Origin: Bacteroidetes bacterium ADurb.Bin174
Lineage (GTDB): Bacteria; Bacteroidota; Bacteroidia; Bacteroidales; Paludibacteraceae
Assembly: GCA_002070265.1 (NCBI GenBank)
Contig: MWCX01000088.1
Location: forward strand, 98,389-162,388
DNA length: 64,000 nucleotides
Direction of reading: 5' to 3'
The notes under the pieces are model-generated. The model worked only from the letters and a program-made list of their open reading frames with translations, was not told where the DNA came from and did not search any database. This document shows positions 38,332-47,387 of this stretch, one piece after another. A program made the position numbers and the translations under genes. The stretch's first letter is position 1. Each line of letters starts with the position of its first letter.

Positions 38332-39180
38332 ATGCGCAATCCATACATCCTATTGATTGGGATGTTGATTTTACTGGTAGGATGTTATCCTGATATAGAT
38401 TATACGTCAAGGGGTTACACAGAAAAAATAATTGTAGAAGGTATCATTGAATCCGGTAAATATCCGAAAATTTACCTGTCCCTGAATGTACCCTTATCAG
38501 AATCGGTTGACAGCACCACCATCAGAGACAAAGTAATTCGAGATGCCAAAGTGACTGTCAGCGACGGGAATGTTAAGGAAATACTCACCTCTAAATGGGA
38601 TGTAGAGCATTTCCCTCCATATGTTTATTTTGGTACGGAAATAAAGGGACAAACAGGGAAAACCTATCATTTAAAAGTGGAAAAGGGAGGATATTCCGTA
38701 GAATCGCAGACCACCATCCCCTTAGATTTTCAAATAGACTCAGTGTATATTGAACCTACCTCAATTGACAGTTTGCGTACGCTCTCAGTGGCAATCAAGG
38801 TCAATAAGGACCGAAAGAATGCCTATCGCATTTACACCAAGAAAAGTAAAGATAAACGTTATATTGAGACTCCAATAGTATTCAACAGCGATTTTAGTTT
38901 GGATGGATTACAAAAATTCACACTGAGCCCGCTTCCTAATAAAAACGACTCATCCTTTACAGAAGGGAAGTATTTTGCCATAGGGGATGTTGTTGACATA
39001 AAAGTAATGGCAATTGACAGCACTACTACTCAGTTTTTCAAAGACTTAACTATGTTTTCTGTAATAGCAGGTAATATTTCCATCAATGAAATCAAACCCT
39101 TAAGTTCTAATATTGCTGAACCCGGTTTTGGGATTTGGTACGGATGCGCTGTGCAAACGAAAAAAATTATTATCCGATAA
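38332..39180 (+). CDS. DUF4249 family lipoprotein
   Basis: A 282-residue lipoprotein with lipobox LLVGC (Cys18 from the ATG at 38332). The body is beta-rich, with KIIVEGIIESGKYPKIYLSL and a KDAKVTVSDG-like stretch typical of DUF4249 proteins. It is paired with the TonB receptor before it; the family's function is not known, but co-occurrence suggests an accessory surface subunit. An ATG at 38308 inside the receptor gene gives a slightly longer form. Confidence 0.8.
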   Translation: MRNPYILLIGMLILLVGCYPDIDYTSRGYTEKIIVEGIIESGKYPKIYLSLNVPLSESVDSTTIRDKVIRDAKVTVSDGNVKEILTSKWDVEHFPPYVYFGTEIKGQTGKTYHLKVEKGGYSVESQTTIPLDFQIDSVYIEPTSIDSLRTLSVAIKVNKDRKNAYRIYTKKSKDKRYIETPIVFNSDFSLDGLQKFTLSPLPNKNDSSFTEGKYFAIGDVVDIKVMAIDSTTTQFFKDLTMFSVIAGNISINEIKPLSSNIAEPGFGIWYGCAVQTKKIIIR

Positions 39181-39428
39181 AATTATCAACTTCACTGTTT
39201 CCCTCTGTACTTTTTCTTGATAAAAAAGTACCACAAAATCAAGACTGCGCCCGTTTCGCTCGCCAGTCAAGATCGGTCGCACCGAAAGAACATAAATCCT
39301 CACGTCACCTCAGTCCCCGTAACCCCGGAACACGTGAACTCGCACCTCGAAAGGACGATTTTTGACGCCGTTCTCACTTATTTTTCGGTTCACCAAGCAA
39401 GATCTTACAGAAGGTAGTTTCATAAAAA
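39181..39428. other. Non-coding spacer with a palindrome
   Basis: No convincing gene lies here. GTACTTTTT (39207-39215) and AAAAAGTAC (39223-39231) form a perfect 9-bp inverted repeat with a 7-nt loop, followed by ACAAAATCAAGAC. From general familiarity, sequences of this type recur between genes in many Bacteroidetes. The next ~130 bp are noticeably richer in G and C than the flanks (CGCCCGTTTCGCTCGCC), suggesting a relic of foreign or repeated DNA. Small frames at 39135-39417 have no recognisable features. Confidence 0.45.
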
Positions 39429-39450
39429 AAGGGAGCAAATGCTGCTCCCT
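39423..39450 (-). terminator. Rho-independent terminator of the interrupted lipoprotein gene
   Basis: AGGGAGCA (39430-39437) and TGCTCCCT (39443-39450) form an 8-bp GC-rich stem, loop AATGC. On the minus strand the stem is followed by a run of seven T. It lies 25 bp after the stop of the gene on that strand. Confidence 0.85.
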
Positions 39451-39475
39451 CCTTTTACTGAAATTATTATCTGGT

Positions 39476-40687
39476 TTATCTCTCAAAATTTGCTGCTATT
39501 TCCTCGATTTTTTCAAGTAATTCTTCAAATCCGGAATCCACATATTCCTCAAGGCTCACTTTTGATTCGTCGCTTAATATGAAACGAGGCACTATACTAT
39601 AATATGTATCTGTTCCGCTAACATACTCTTCTACATAAAAATCCACACTGGCAAATTTCACATTGTCATCTATAAAATAACCATATCCTATGATATATTG
39701 ATTCATAATTTCGGCTTTTTGATTTTGGTATTCTGCTTCTGATTCTTCATCAATATCATCTATTTCCTCTGCAAATTCCTTCACATCGGCTATACCAGCT
39801 TTAATAGCGAGATTCATTACTTGGCAATATATAGCAATTTTATCGACAACATCATCCGGATCCTCAGAATCTTCAAAATCGTCAAAACTAAATTTACCGG
39901 TTGTTTCAGCAGCTAGTAATATTAAAGTCTTTGTGCCTTTTTTGAACGCATATTCCGCAGACATTTTTTTCTTATCATTACTAGCTTTTGCTTCCCAGCT
40001 AAAATCATCAATTTCAAGGGTTTGCTTTACTTCCTTGGGCATACCATCATCGAAATATTTTCCTGTAAATGAAGCCTTCAAAACAGTTTTACCATCAACC
40101 TTAATAGATAATTTGGCACTTGCAGGATAATACTCCCCATCAGAATCAGGTATTAATATTTTAGATTCGGTAAATTCGAAAGAGATAAGACCATTGTTGT
40201 CTTTATTTTCGACTGCTTTCGGTGACGCCGGCAATCGGAAAATAGCCTTATTCTTCAATTCTTGTTTAAAGTCAAATTCTTCGGTGTCAAAATTATAAAC
40301 ATATTCACCGAACACGACACCTTCATCTTCCTCGTAATCTTTTTGAATGACTTTCATTTGTCTTTCCAATCCGACAAGCACATTGGAATTGCCATTCCGT
40401 ATGTCTGTGGCAATGCCACGTAGAGGTGCATACATTGGTCCATTTGGATCACCTTCAAAAACCACTGCAAAATTTTCAATAGCAACAAAAGCAGGTGTTT
40501 CTAATAAACCTTCCGTTTGATCAACAAACTCAAGAGCGTTGCCCTCAATTTTTTATTTTTGTTGTTCAACGGTAAGATCGGAAAATTTAAGCTTTTTATC
40601 CAAATCCAAATCTGGCTTAGGATCACAAGCATTAAAGGTCAACATTGCAGTTAAACCTAAGAACATAAATAAATACTTTTTTTTCAT
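39476..40687 (-). pseudogene. Lipoprotein gene interrupted by an in-frame TAA
   Basis: Read on the minus strand from ATG 40687, one continuous frame of 404 codons runs to 39476, broken only at codon 45 by TAA (40553-40555). The first 44 residues are a lipoprotein signal (MKKKYLFMFLGLTAMLTF, then NAC lipobox) and DPKPDLDLDKKLKFSDLTVE; after the stop the frame continues KIEGNALEFVDQTEG and on to a Glu/Asp-rich beta-type protein of about 350 residues. The downstream part retains normal codon use and its terminator, so the change is recent, or a base-call error in the run TTTTTTATTTTT. The family is not recognised. The 329-residue frame visible on its own starts only at a GTG (40465) and lacks any export signal. 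Confidence 0.78.
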
Positions 40688-40917
40688 ACTAATTAATTAA
40701 ATGGTAAATAAATTGGGTAAAAAATAATATTATAAAATTCTAAAAATTTTCAATCGTACATAGAGATGCAAAACACCAAGAGAACGTTACATAAGTCAAA
40801 TTATTTTATAAAAGCAAGTCAGATTCACATCACAACTAAATTCGATGAAATACTCAAAACAATGACGAAAGCATTAAAAACCATCATCCTGTTGCGTGTC
40901 AATGACTGTAAATTATT

Positions 40918-42957
40918 CTATACTACTTTTGAACCATTGCTTAGCGGCACTCCGGATTGTACGACAGTCAAGCTTCCATCCGGATTCTCAGCCGATAAAA
41001 TCATACCCTCACTATCAATACCCCGCAGTTTTCTGGGCGGAAAGTTGGCTATAAAAAGTACTTGTTTGCCGATGAGGTCAGCCGGATTAGGATAGTACTC
41101 GGCAATACCGGAAAGGATGGTGCGTCCTTTCAACCCATCATCGATGCGGAACTGCAACAGTTTGTCGGCTTTGGGTACTTTTTGACAATCCAATACCGTA
41201 CCTACCCGAATATCCATTTTCATAAATTCATCAAAACTAATATTTTCTTTGATAGCTTCAGGTTTCCAAGTAGTCAGTTGATTGGATTTTTTTGTATCTA
41301 ATAGTTTTTGAATTTGCATTTCAATGACATCATCTTCAATTTTTTCAAAAAGAAGTTCCGGTTTCTTCAATTGTAACCCTATTTTCAACAAGTCAATTCG
41401 CCCCAATTTATTCCAGTCGAATGATTCCAAATTAAGTAAATCACGTAACTTTTTCGATGAGAAGGGCAAGAAAGGCTCAAAAGCAATGGCTAAATTTGCT
41501 GCTATCTGTAAACTTAAATTGAGGATAGTTCCTACCCTATTCATATCGGTTTTTGCCAATTTCCACGGCTCGGTATCAGCCAAATACTTATTACCGATAC
41601 GTGCTAAATTCATAGCTTCTTTCTGAGCTTCCCGGAATTTAAAATGATCGAGTAAATTTTCAACTTCAGCTTTTACATTTTTAAACTCATCTAAGGTTTG
41701 TTTGTCATAATCCGTCAATGCACCCATTTCAGGAACTTTGCCTTCAAAGTATTTATGTGTCAGCACCAAAGCCCGATTGATAAAATTTCCGTAAATAGCT
41801 ACCAATTCGTTGTTGTTTCTTGCCTGAAAATCTTTCCAGGTAAAATCATTGTCCTTGGTTTCCGGTGCATTGGCAGTCAGCACATAACGCAAGACATCCT
41901 GTTTATCAGGGAATTCTTGCAAATACTCATGCAACCACACTGCCCAATTACGGGAAGTCGATATTTTATCGCCCTCTAAATTCAAAAACTCATTGGCAGG
42001 CACATTATCCGGCAAGATATAACTCCCCTCTGCCTTCAGCATTGCCGGAAAAACAATACAATGAAAAACAATATTGTCTTTCCCGATAAAGTGAAGCAAA
42101 CGCGTGTCTTCATCTTTCCACCATTTTTCCCAATCATTGGGTAGTAATTCTTTCGTATTGGAGATATAACCAATTGGCGCATCAAACCAAACATAAAGCA
42201 CCTTGCCCTCAGCACCTTTCACAGGAACGGGAATGCCCCAATCCAAATCGCGACTGACTGCTCGTGGCTGTAAACCCATGTCTAACCAACTTTTACACTG
42301 TCCGTACACATTGGGTTTCCACTCCTTGTGCTCCTCTAAAATCCATTGGCGCAACCATGCTTCATGCTGATCCAGAGGCAAGTACCAATGTTTGGTTTCA
42401 CGCTTTACCGGCACACTACCACTGATGGTCGATTGCGGATTAATTAAATCATCCGGACTCAATGATGTTCCGCAAGATTCGCACTGATCGCCATAAGCAC
42501 GCTCATTGCCACAGTGTGGGCATTTCCCCGTGATATAACGGTCGGCCAAAAACTGTTGCGCCTTTTCATCATAGTACTGTTCCGAAGTTTTTTCGATGAA
42601 ACCGCCTTTATCATGGATGGTTTTAAATATCTCCGAAGCCAGTACCCGGTGGGTGGAAGAGGTTGTACGAGAATATATGTCAAAAGAAATTCCAAAGGTT
42701 TCAAAAGATTCCTTTATAATGTTGTGATACCGATCCACAATATCTTGCGGAGTCACCCCTTCTTTCCTCGCCGTTAACGTAATAGGAACCCCATGTTCAT
42801 CCGATCCCCCGATAAACAAAACATCCTCATCTTTCAAACGAAGGTAACGAACATAAATATCGGCCGGAACATAAACACCTGCCAAATGCCCTATATGAAT
42901 GGGACCATTGGCGTAAGGAAGAGCAGTTGTAACGGTAGTACGTTTAAAATTCTTCAT
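40918..42957 (-). CDS. metG: Methionyl-tRNA synthetase
   Basis: Charges tRNA-Met. The 679-residue protein has the class I signature PIHIGHLAG (about 19-27), the zinc knuckle CPHCG...CESCG (about 147-163), KISTS as the KMSKS equivalent (about 335), an anticodon-binding helical domain (about 390-540), and a C-terminal OB-fold tRNA-binding domain beginning near 575 ([24 protein letters not shown] in family form). The C-terminal domain makes this the long dimeric form. The 230-bp region after the stop holds only the lipoprotein gene's upstream DNA. Confidence 0.97.
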   Translation of the reverse strand: MKNFKRTTVTTALPYANGPIHIGHLAGVYVPADIYVRYLRLKDEDVLFIGGSDEHGVPITLTARKEGVTPQDIVDRYHNIIKESFETFGISFDIYSRTTSSTHRVLASEIFKTIHDKGGFIEKTSEQYYDEKAQQFLADRYITGKCPHCGNERAYGDQCESCGTSLSPDDLINPQSTISGSVPVKRETKHWYLPLDQHEAWLRQWILEEHKEWKPNVYGQCKSWLDMGLQPRAVSRDLDWGIPVPVKGAEGKVLYVWFDAPIGYISNTKELLPNDWEKWWKDEDTRLLHFIGKDNIVFHCIVFPAMLKAEGSYILPDNVPANEFLNLEGDKISTSRNWAVWLHEYLQEFPDKQDVLRYVLTANAPETKDNDFTWKDFQARNNNELVAIYGNFINRALVLTHKYFEGKVPEMGALTDYDKQTLDEFKNVKAEVENLLDHFKFREAQKEAMNLARIGNKYLADTEPWKLAKTDMNRVGTILNLSLQIAANLAIAFEPFLPFSSKKLRDLLNLESFDWNKLGRIDLLKIGLQLKKPELLFEKIEDDVIEMQIQKLLDTKKSNQLTTWKPEAIKENISFDEFMKMDIRVGTVLDCQKVPKADKLLQFRIDDGLKGRTILSGIAEYYPNPADLIGKQVLFIANFPPRKLRGIDSEGMILSAENPDGSLTVVQSGVPLSNGSKVV

Positions 42958-43213
42958 ATGACCATGTGCTTTTTAACAAACGACAAAAATACAAAAAATT
43001 CAGTTAAACAGCCTCTTGGAGTATAGTTAATTCAAATTGAAATGCTTGTTTGCACTTTATACAATGCAATTTCACTCCTATTTCTTACAAATTAAGACAC
43101 TGAATGCTTTCGGTCAATCTGTCTGAAAATCTCTCATTATGCTGTCTTGCCAGAGACATATCTGCTGAAAAACATTAAAAATTTCTAATTATTGAGGCTT
43201 TTTGGCTAAAAGA

Positions 43214-43245
43214 TTTGCGAATAAGATTGAATCACCTTATATTTA
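43214..43245 (+). promoter_or_regulatory. Bacteroidetes-type promoter with no gene behind it
   Basis: TTTG (43214-43217), exactly 20 nt, then TATATTTA (43238-43245), seven of eight bases of the TAnnTTTG pattern counting free positions. Spacing is within the known 19-21 nt range. The only element downstream on this strand before the repeat is a terminator hairpin at 43297. Confidence 0.5.
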
Positions 43246-43249
43246 CGTC

Positions 43250-43327
43250 GTGATTTTTTCATAGTATTAGATTTAAGGTTAATAAAAAAAAGGATTGGGT
43301 TGTCGTGAGACAACCCGTCTTGTTTTT
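43250..43327 (+). ncRNA. Candidate small RNA of about 75 nt
   Basis: The stretch from the expected start of the promoter at 43214-43245 to the T-rich end of the hairpin at 43297-43327 would give a transcript of about 75-80 nt with no start codon plus frame of use. The spacer between metG (upstream, opposite strand) and the metallopeptidase is 617 bp, far longer than its neighbours' spacers. There is no match to tRNA, 6S or SRP RNA that I can see. This is an inference from promoter plus terminator only. Confidence 0.35.
43297..43327 (+). terminator. Rho-independent terminator-like hairpin
   Basis: GGGTTGTC (43297-43304) pairs with GACAACCC (43309-43316), tetraloop GTGA, followed by GTCTTGTTTTTAT. 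An A-run before the stem also allows minus-strand function. No protein gene on the + strand ends near it. Confidence 0.65.
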
Positions 43328-43400
43328 ATAGGGATATTCGTTAATTCAAATTTAAGAGCAGGATTGATAAATAATTACATATTATTCAATTTGTTGGGAC

Positions 43401-43561
43401 TGTCTCAAAAGTAAACATTTAAGCAAAAACCATAAGGTGTCTTAGAAGTGTCTAAATGCAAGGCACTGAGATTGAAGGCAGTAGGGGCAGACCTCGTGTC
43501 TGCCGTCGGTGGTTGAGGCCGAATATCGAAAGTAACGCAGCAGTTGGGCACTTATGAGACA
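43401..43561 (-). repeat. MITE-like repeat, full copy C
   Basis: A 161-bp element in the opposite orientation to copy B. Its ends are TGTCTCAAAAGT (43401-43412) and ACTTATGAGACA (43550-43561), inverted repeats matching at 11 of 12 positions. Inside is a perfect 7-bp hairpin GGCAGAC/GTCTGCC (43486-43492 with 43498-43504). Its reverse complement aligns with 4407-4578 through the whole length. It carries no reading frame for a transposase and lies 13 bp from the metallopeptidase stop codon. Confidence 0.8.
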
Positions 43562-43574
43562 CCGCCTACTTCTT

Positions 43575-44273
43575 TTATGGTATCTCGTATTTTTTCAATT
43601 CTTTCTTAAGCGCATTGCTTTGATTATTCGTTACTTGATCCATCAACTTCCAAAAAGCAGTCCCATGATTCATTTCACGGGTGTGGCATAACTCATGTAA
43701 AATCACGTAATCTATCAAATGCATGGGTAACAACATCAAATAAAACGACAAGTTAATACTCCGTTTTTGTGAACAACTCCCCCACCTCGTCTTACTGGAT
43801 TGTATTTTTACATCCAACACCTTAAAATTATGCTGTTTAGCCAATTCAAAAACACGTTGCGTCAACACCCTTTTGGATTCCTTTTTTAAAAAATGATTGA
43901 TTCCTTCCCAGCATGCTTCCTGAACATCATCCGACAACATATCTGCATCCTGAGGCACTTCAATACTCAATACTTGATTCCGGAGGGAAAAGAACAAATC
44001 TTGTCGATTTGTCGGTATAACCTTGATAGAAAAAGTCAGCGTTTGAATATTATTATCAGGAATGATTTGCAGTTTTAGTTTCTTTTTCTGAACTTTTTGC
44101 TGCTTCCTAAGGATTTCATTCTTTTTCGAAAGAAGGAAATCTATTACATCAGATTTGTTAACATGATATGGCATGCTAACTTTCAGTCCATCCGATTTAA
44201 TTTTAACCGAAACACGTTTAGCCCTTTTATTGCGAACAAATTCAATCTTTCCGAAATCTTTCAACTCTTGCAT
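43575..44273 (-). CDS. YgjP/SprT-type zinc metallopeptidase (M48-like, DUF45)
   Basis: A 232-residue protein of the YgjP-like metallopeptidase family. The zinc site is HELCHTREMNHG near residues 196-207 (HExxH plus a third His), preceded by TRWGSCSQKRSINLSF, a strongly conserved family block. The substrate is unknown; the neighbour lolD faces away. The ATG at 44273 is preferred because MQELKDFGKIEFVRNKRAKR matches the family's N-terminus; an ATG at 44303 adds ten residues including three cysteines. Confidence 0.88.
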   Translation of the reverse strand: MQELKDFGKIEFVRNKRAKRVSVKIKSDGLKVSMPYHVNKSDVIDFLLSKKNEILRKQQKVQKKKLKLQIIPDNNIQTLTFSIKVIPTNRQDLFFSLRNQVLSIEVPQDADMLSDDVQEACWEGINHFLKKESKRVLTQRVFELAKQHNFKVLDVKIQSSKTRWGSCSQKRSINLSFYLMLLPMHLIDYVILHELCHTREMNHGTAFWKLMDQVTNNQSNALKKELKKYEIP

Positions 44274-44357
44274 AAAAACAAATTTGCAGCAAAAGTAGCA
44301 CATTTATCAACGAATAACGACATTTATGCTTAACTTTGCTGACAAATATTTTCAGAT

Positions 44358-45008
44358 ATGATTGAAGCAATCAACATTCACAAGAGTTTCGATGAGTTAC
44401 ACGTACTGAAAGGTGTCAATCTCAAAGTTGAGCAAGGAGAAATAGTAGCTGTTGTCGGTCCCAGCGGAGCCGGAAAAACAACCTTGTTACAAATTCTTGG
44501 TACCATAGACAATCCCGATCAGGGGCTTGTTTTGATTGAAGGACAAGATGTCAGTCATTTAAACGAAAAGCAACAATCAACATTCAGAAACCTCCATTTG
44601 GGTTTTATCTTTCAGTTTCATCAACTGCTTCCGGAATTTACGGCACTTGAAAATGTGATGATACCGGCATTAATAGCCGGGAAAGACTCAAAAAGTGCCG
44701 CTCAAAAGGCGAAAGAACTATTAAAACACTTACAATTAAGTGATAGATTAGAACATAAACCATCCGAACTATCGGGTGGGGAAAAACAAAGAGTAGCGGT
44801 TGCACGTGCATTGGTCAACAACCCGAAAATCATTTTGGCTGACGAACCTTCAGGAAGTCTGGACACCAAAAACAAAAAAGAATTGCATCAATTGTTGTTT
44901 GATTTACGCGCTCAATTCGGCTTAACAATCATCATCGTTACACACGATGAAGCGTTGGCAACTTTATCTGACAGGAAAATTGAAATGAAGGACGGTATGA
45001 TTTTGTAG
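44358..45008 (+). CDS. lolD: Lipoprotein-releasing ABC transporter ATPase
   Basis: A 216-residue ATPase that powers release of outer-membrane lipoproteins from the inner membrane with LolC/E. Walker [10 protein letters not shown] (34-42), Q-loop [16 protein letters not shown] (about 90-105), ABC signature [15 protein letters not shown] (about 138-152), Walker [13 protein letters not shown] (about 158-169) and the switch His in VTHDEAL. TAACTTTG at 44331-44338 may be its -7 element. The permease is not adjacent. Its TAG stop shares three bases with the 3' end of the convergent tRNA gene. Confidence 0.9.
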   Translation: MIEAINIHKSFDELHVLKGVNLKVEQGEIVAVVGPSGAGKTTLLQILGTIDNPDQGLVLIEGQDVSHLNEKQQSTFRNLHLGFIFQFHQLLPEFTALENVMIPALIAGKDSKSAAQKAKELLKHLQLSDRLEHKPSELSGGEKQRVAVARALVNNPKIILADEPSGSLDTKNKKELHQLLFDLRAQFGLTIIIVTHDEALATLSDRKIEMKDGMIL

Positions 45009-45077
45009 CCCCGCCGGGAATCGAACCCGAATTTAAAGTTTAGGAAACTTCCGTTCTATCCATTGAACTACAGGGCC
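45006..45077 (-). tRNA. tRNA-Arg, anticodon CCT
   Basis: A 72-nt cloverleaf on the minus strand: acceptor GGCCCTG/CGGGGCT with two G-T pairs, D-arm GTTC-AATGGATA-GAAC, anticodon stem GAAGT/ACTTT around the loop TTCCTAA (anticodon CCT), a 4-nt variable loop, T-arm TCGGG-TTCGATT-CCCGG, and discriminator A. CCA is not encoded. The discriminator and the first two acceptor bases at 45006-45008 coincide with the lolD stop codon on the other strand. Confidence 0.95.
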
Positions 45078-45126
45078 TCCTCCTCTTATTGTTTATAATA
45101 TAAAGCGTTGCAAAAGTACAATAAAT

Positions 45127-45765
45127 ATGGCAAAATCCAAAAATAAATACTTCGTGGTCTGGGAAGGCAAGCAGCCGGGCATTTACACCTCATGGGAAGC
45201 TTGCAAAAAGCAGGTGCATGGTTGTCCCGAAGCCAAATACAAAGGGTTCGCGACCGAAGCAGAAGCCCAAGAAGCTTTTCACTCATCCTATTGGAATTAT
45301 GTAGGTAAGAATGCAAAAAAAACAGTACCCAACAAAGCATTGATTGCAGAATACGGCAAGCCTGATTTAGAAAGCATTTCCGTTGATGCAGCCTGCAGCG
45401 GCAATCCCGGTGTTATGGAATATCAAGGCGTAGATACCCGCACCGGACAATTGATATTCCGGCAAGGACCTTATGAAGACGGTACCAATAACATCGGTGA
45501 ATTTTTGGCGATTGTACATGCTTTGGCATTGCTTAAACAGAAAAATTTAGCTACACCCGTCTATTCTGACAGCCGAACAGCTCTTGCCTGGCTGCGCAAT
45601 AAAAAAACCAAATCACAACTACAACCTACCCCATTCAATGCCAAACTATTTGAACTAATCGCCCGTGCCGAACAGTGGTTAGCTGAAAACGACTATCCTA
45701 ACAAAGTACTGAAATGGCATACGGAAGCCTGGGGGGAGATACCGGCGGATTTTGGAAGAAAGTAA
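45127..45765 (+). CDS. rnhA: Ribonuclease HI with N-terminal viroplasmin (RNA-binding) domain
   Basis: Degrades RNA in RNA-DNA hybrids. A 212-residue protein: the hybrid-binding viroplasmin domain (about 5-55; YFVVWEGKQPGIYTSWEACK and KGFATEAEAQEAF) is joined to an RNase H fold (about 80-212). Catalytic acids are seen in SVDAACSGNPG, NNIGEFLA, YSDSRTALAW and the terminal ADFGRK. This eukaryote-like arrangement is usual in Bacteroidetes. A short repeat copy begins 7 bp after its stop. Confidence 0.92.
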   Translation: MAKSKNKYFVVWEGKQPGIYTSWEACKKQVHGCPEAKYKGFATEAEAQEAFHSSYWNYVGKNAKKTVPNKALIAEYGKPDLESISVDAACSGNPGVMEYQGVDTRTGQLIFRQGPYEDGTNNIGEFLAIVHALALLKQKNLATPVYSDSRTALAWLRNKKTKSQLQPTPFNAKLFELIARAEQWLAENDYPNKVLKWHTEAWGEIPADFGRK

Positions 45766-45771
45766 TAGCGG

Positions 45772-45822
45772 CATTTTATAAGTGCCCGCCTGCTGCGTTA
45801 CTTTCGATATTCGGGCTCAGTC
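45772..45822 (+). repeat. MITE-like repeat, short copy D
   Basis: About 50 bp of the repeat's left half: ATAAGTGCCC then CTGCTGCGTTACTTTCGATA and TTCGGGCTCAGTC. The match to the full copies ends at the same base as copy A. Its right end includes the stop codon of the convergent flippase gene (45817-45819), so the repeat has supplied the last codon of that gene. Confidence 0.7.
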
Positions 45823-47319
45823 TCTTTTCTTCATAAATTTCCTCACCACGGGAATACTGCTCAGAGGCAAGTCTTTCTTCACAAGATAAATTACGAAAAT
45901 TGCCAATAAAAGCGTTTTAATCGTCAGATTTAATGCTACAAACGGTGTTTTTACAAAGAAACTGATGGCATACAAAGCCAAAGCTAATGCTGTGTATGAC
46001 CCAATAGATTTTAAATCGTATTGAATAGGCATGTGTTTTTGTCCGTAGAAATAAGACAGAAGCATCATCACAAAGAAACATGCAAAGGAAACCCAGGCAG
46101 ATGCCATATAACTGAATATCGGAACAAAAATAATATTGCCCGCAATGGTAATCACGGCACCGGCTAAGGCAAACCATGCGCCATACATGGTTTTGTCTAT
46201 CAGCTTATACCACAAGGAAAGATTGAAAAACACACCCTGAAAAATATAAGAAAAAAGTACGATGGGAATGATGCGCAAGCCTGCCCAATAATCACTGTGC
46301 AGGACATATTTGAAAATATCCAGGTAAAACATCATTCCTAAAAATATTAACAAGGAAAAAATAATGAAAAATTTCATGGCATCCGCATAAGCTGCTTTGC
46401 TGTTTTTATCTTTGTATTGTGCAAAAATAAAGGGTTCATAAGCATAACGGAAAGCCTGTGTAAACATCATCATCACCATGGATATCTTGAAACAAGCCGA
46501 ATAAATACCTAATTCAGATTTGGCTAAAACGGGATCTTCAATCAAAAACGGAAAAATAATCTTATCCAGGGTTTGGTTCATAATGCCCGCAATGCCGAGT
46601 ATCAATAAAGGCAAAGAATAACGTAAAATTTGTTTCAGCAAAGGGAAATCAAATTCAAATTTGGCTTTGAAAACTTCCGGCAATAATGCAAGTGTTACTA
46701 CAACGGTCTGAATTACATTGGCAACAAACACATAACCAACACCATAGTTCGGATTATAAAACCATGCGATGGATTCAGGTGCTTTTTCATGAATGATGGG
46801 ACAAAGTACCAAGAAGAATATGTTAAAGATGATATTGGTAAAAATCATCAAGAGCTTTAAAGCTGCAAATTTGATGGGACGGGAACTAAAGCGTAAATAA
46901 GCAAAGGGGATGGAGCCGAAAGCGTCCATCGCAACAACTACACCCAACATGGCGATGTATTCGGGATGGTCGGCATAACCCAGTACGTTGGCAATAGGTT
47001 GTGCAAAAACCACACACAGCAAGGCAAAAATCAAGGAAGTTGTACCAACGGAGATCAAAGTATTTCCATATACTTTATCTGCAATCTCAATGTGTTTATT
47101 GGCAAAACGGAAGAATCCGGTTTCCATACCATAAGTCAGTATCACCAACAGAAGGGCAGTCCATGCATATAAATTAGCAACCGCACCATAATCAGCAGAG
47201 CCTGTCAATACATAAGTATATAGCGGTACCAGCAACCAATTCAGGAATTTACCCAAAATACTACTAACGCCGTAAATTGCCGTTTCCTTCGCTAAATTTT
47301 GCATTTGATTTTTTGCCAT
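45817..47319 (-). CDS. Polysaccharide/lipid-linked oligosaccharide flippase (MOP superfamily)
   Basis: A 500-residue inner-membrane protein with about 14 hydrophobic helices, of the Wzx/polysaccharide-synthesis type. The N-terminus KETAIYGVSSILGKFLNWLL and GMETGFFRFAN near 65 are typical of Bacteroidetes O-antigen/capsule flippases. No glycosyltransferase or capsule genes adjoin it, so its glycan is unknown. The TGA stop lies within repeat copy D, which may have set the current C-terminus (KKRD). Confidence 0.87.
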   Translation of the reverse strand: MAKNQMQNLAKETAIYGVSSILGKFLNWLLVPLYTYVLTGSADYGAVANLYAWTALLLVILTYGMETGFFRFANKHIEIADKVYGNTLISVGTTSLIFALLCVVFAQPIANVLGYADHPEYIAMLGVVVAMDAFGSIPFAYLRFSSRPIKFAALKLLMIFTNIIFNIFFLVLCPIIHEKAPESIAWFYNPNYGVGYVFVANVIQTVVVTLALLPEVFKAKFEFDFPLLKQILRYSLPLLILGIAGIMNQTLDKIIFPFLIEDPVLAKSELGIYSACFKISMVMMMFTQAFRYAYEPFIFAQYKDKNSKAAYADAMKFFIIFSLLIFLGMMFYLDIFKYVLHSDYWAGLRIIPIVLFSYIFQGVFFNLSLWYKLIDKTMYGAWFALAGAVITIAGNIIFVPIFSYMASAWVSFACFFVMMLLSYFYGQKHMPIQYDLKSIGSYTALALALYAISFFVKTPFVALNLTIKTLLLAIFVIYLVKKDLPLSSIPVVRKFMKKRD

Positions 47320-47387
47320 GGTAAAAGGATTAGCTCTTAATACAAAAGGTTCTGATGGTTACTAATTGACTCATAATCGTTTTTTGC

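Noticed and set aside
44358-45008. MacB/FtsE-type efflux or division ATPase rather than LolD
   Set aside because: Length and the [16 protein letters not shown] segment suit LolD; without the permease this remains a choice by likeness, not proof.
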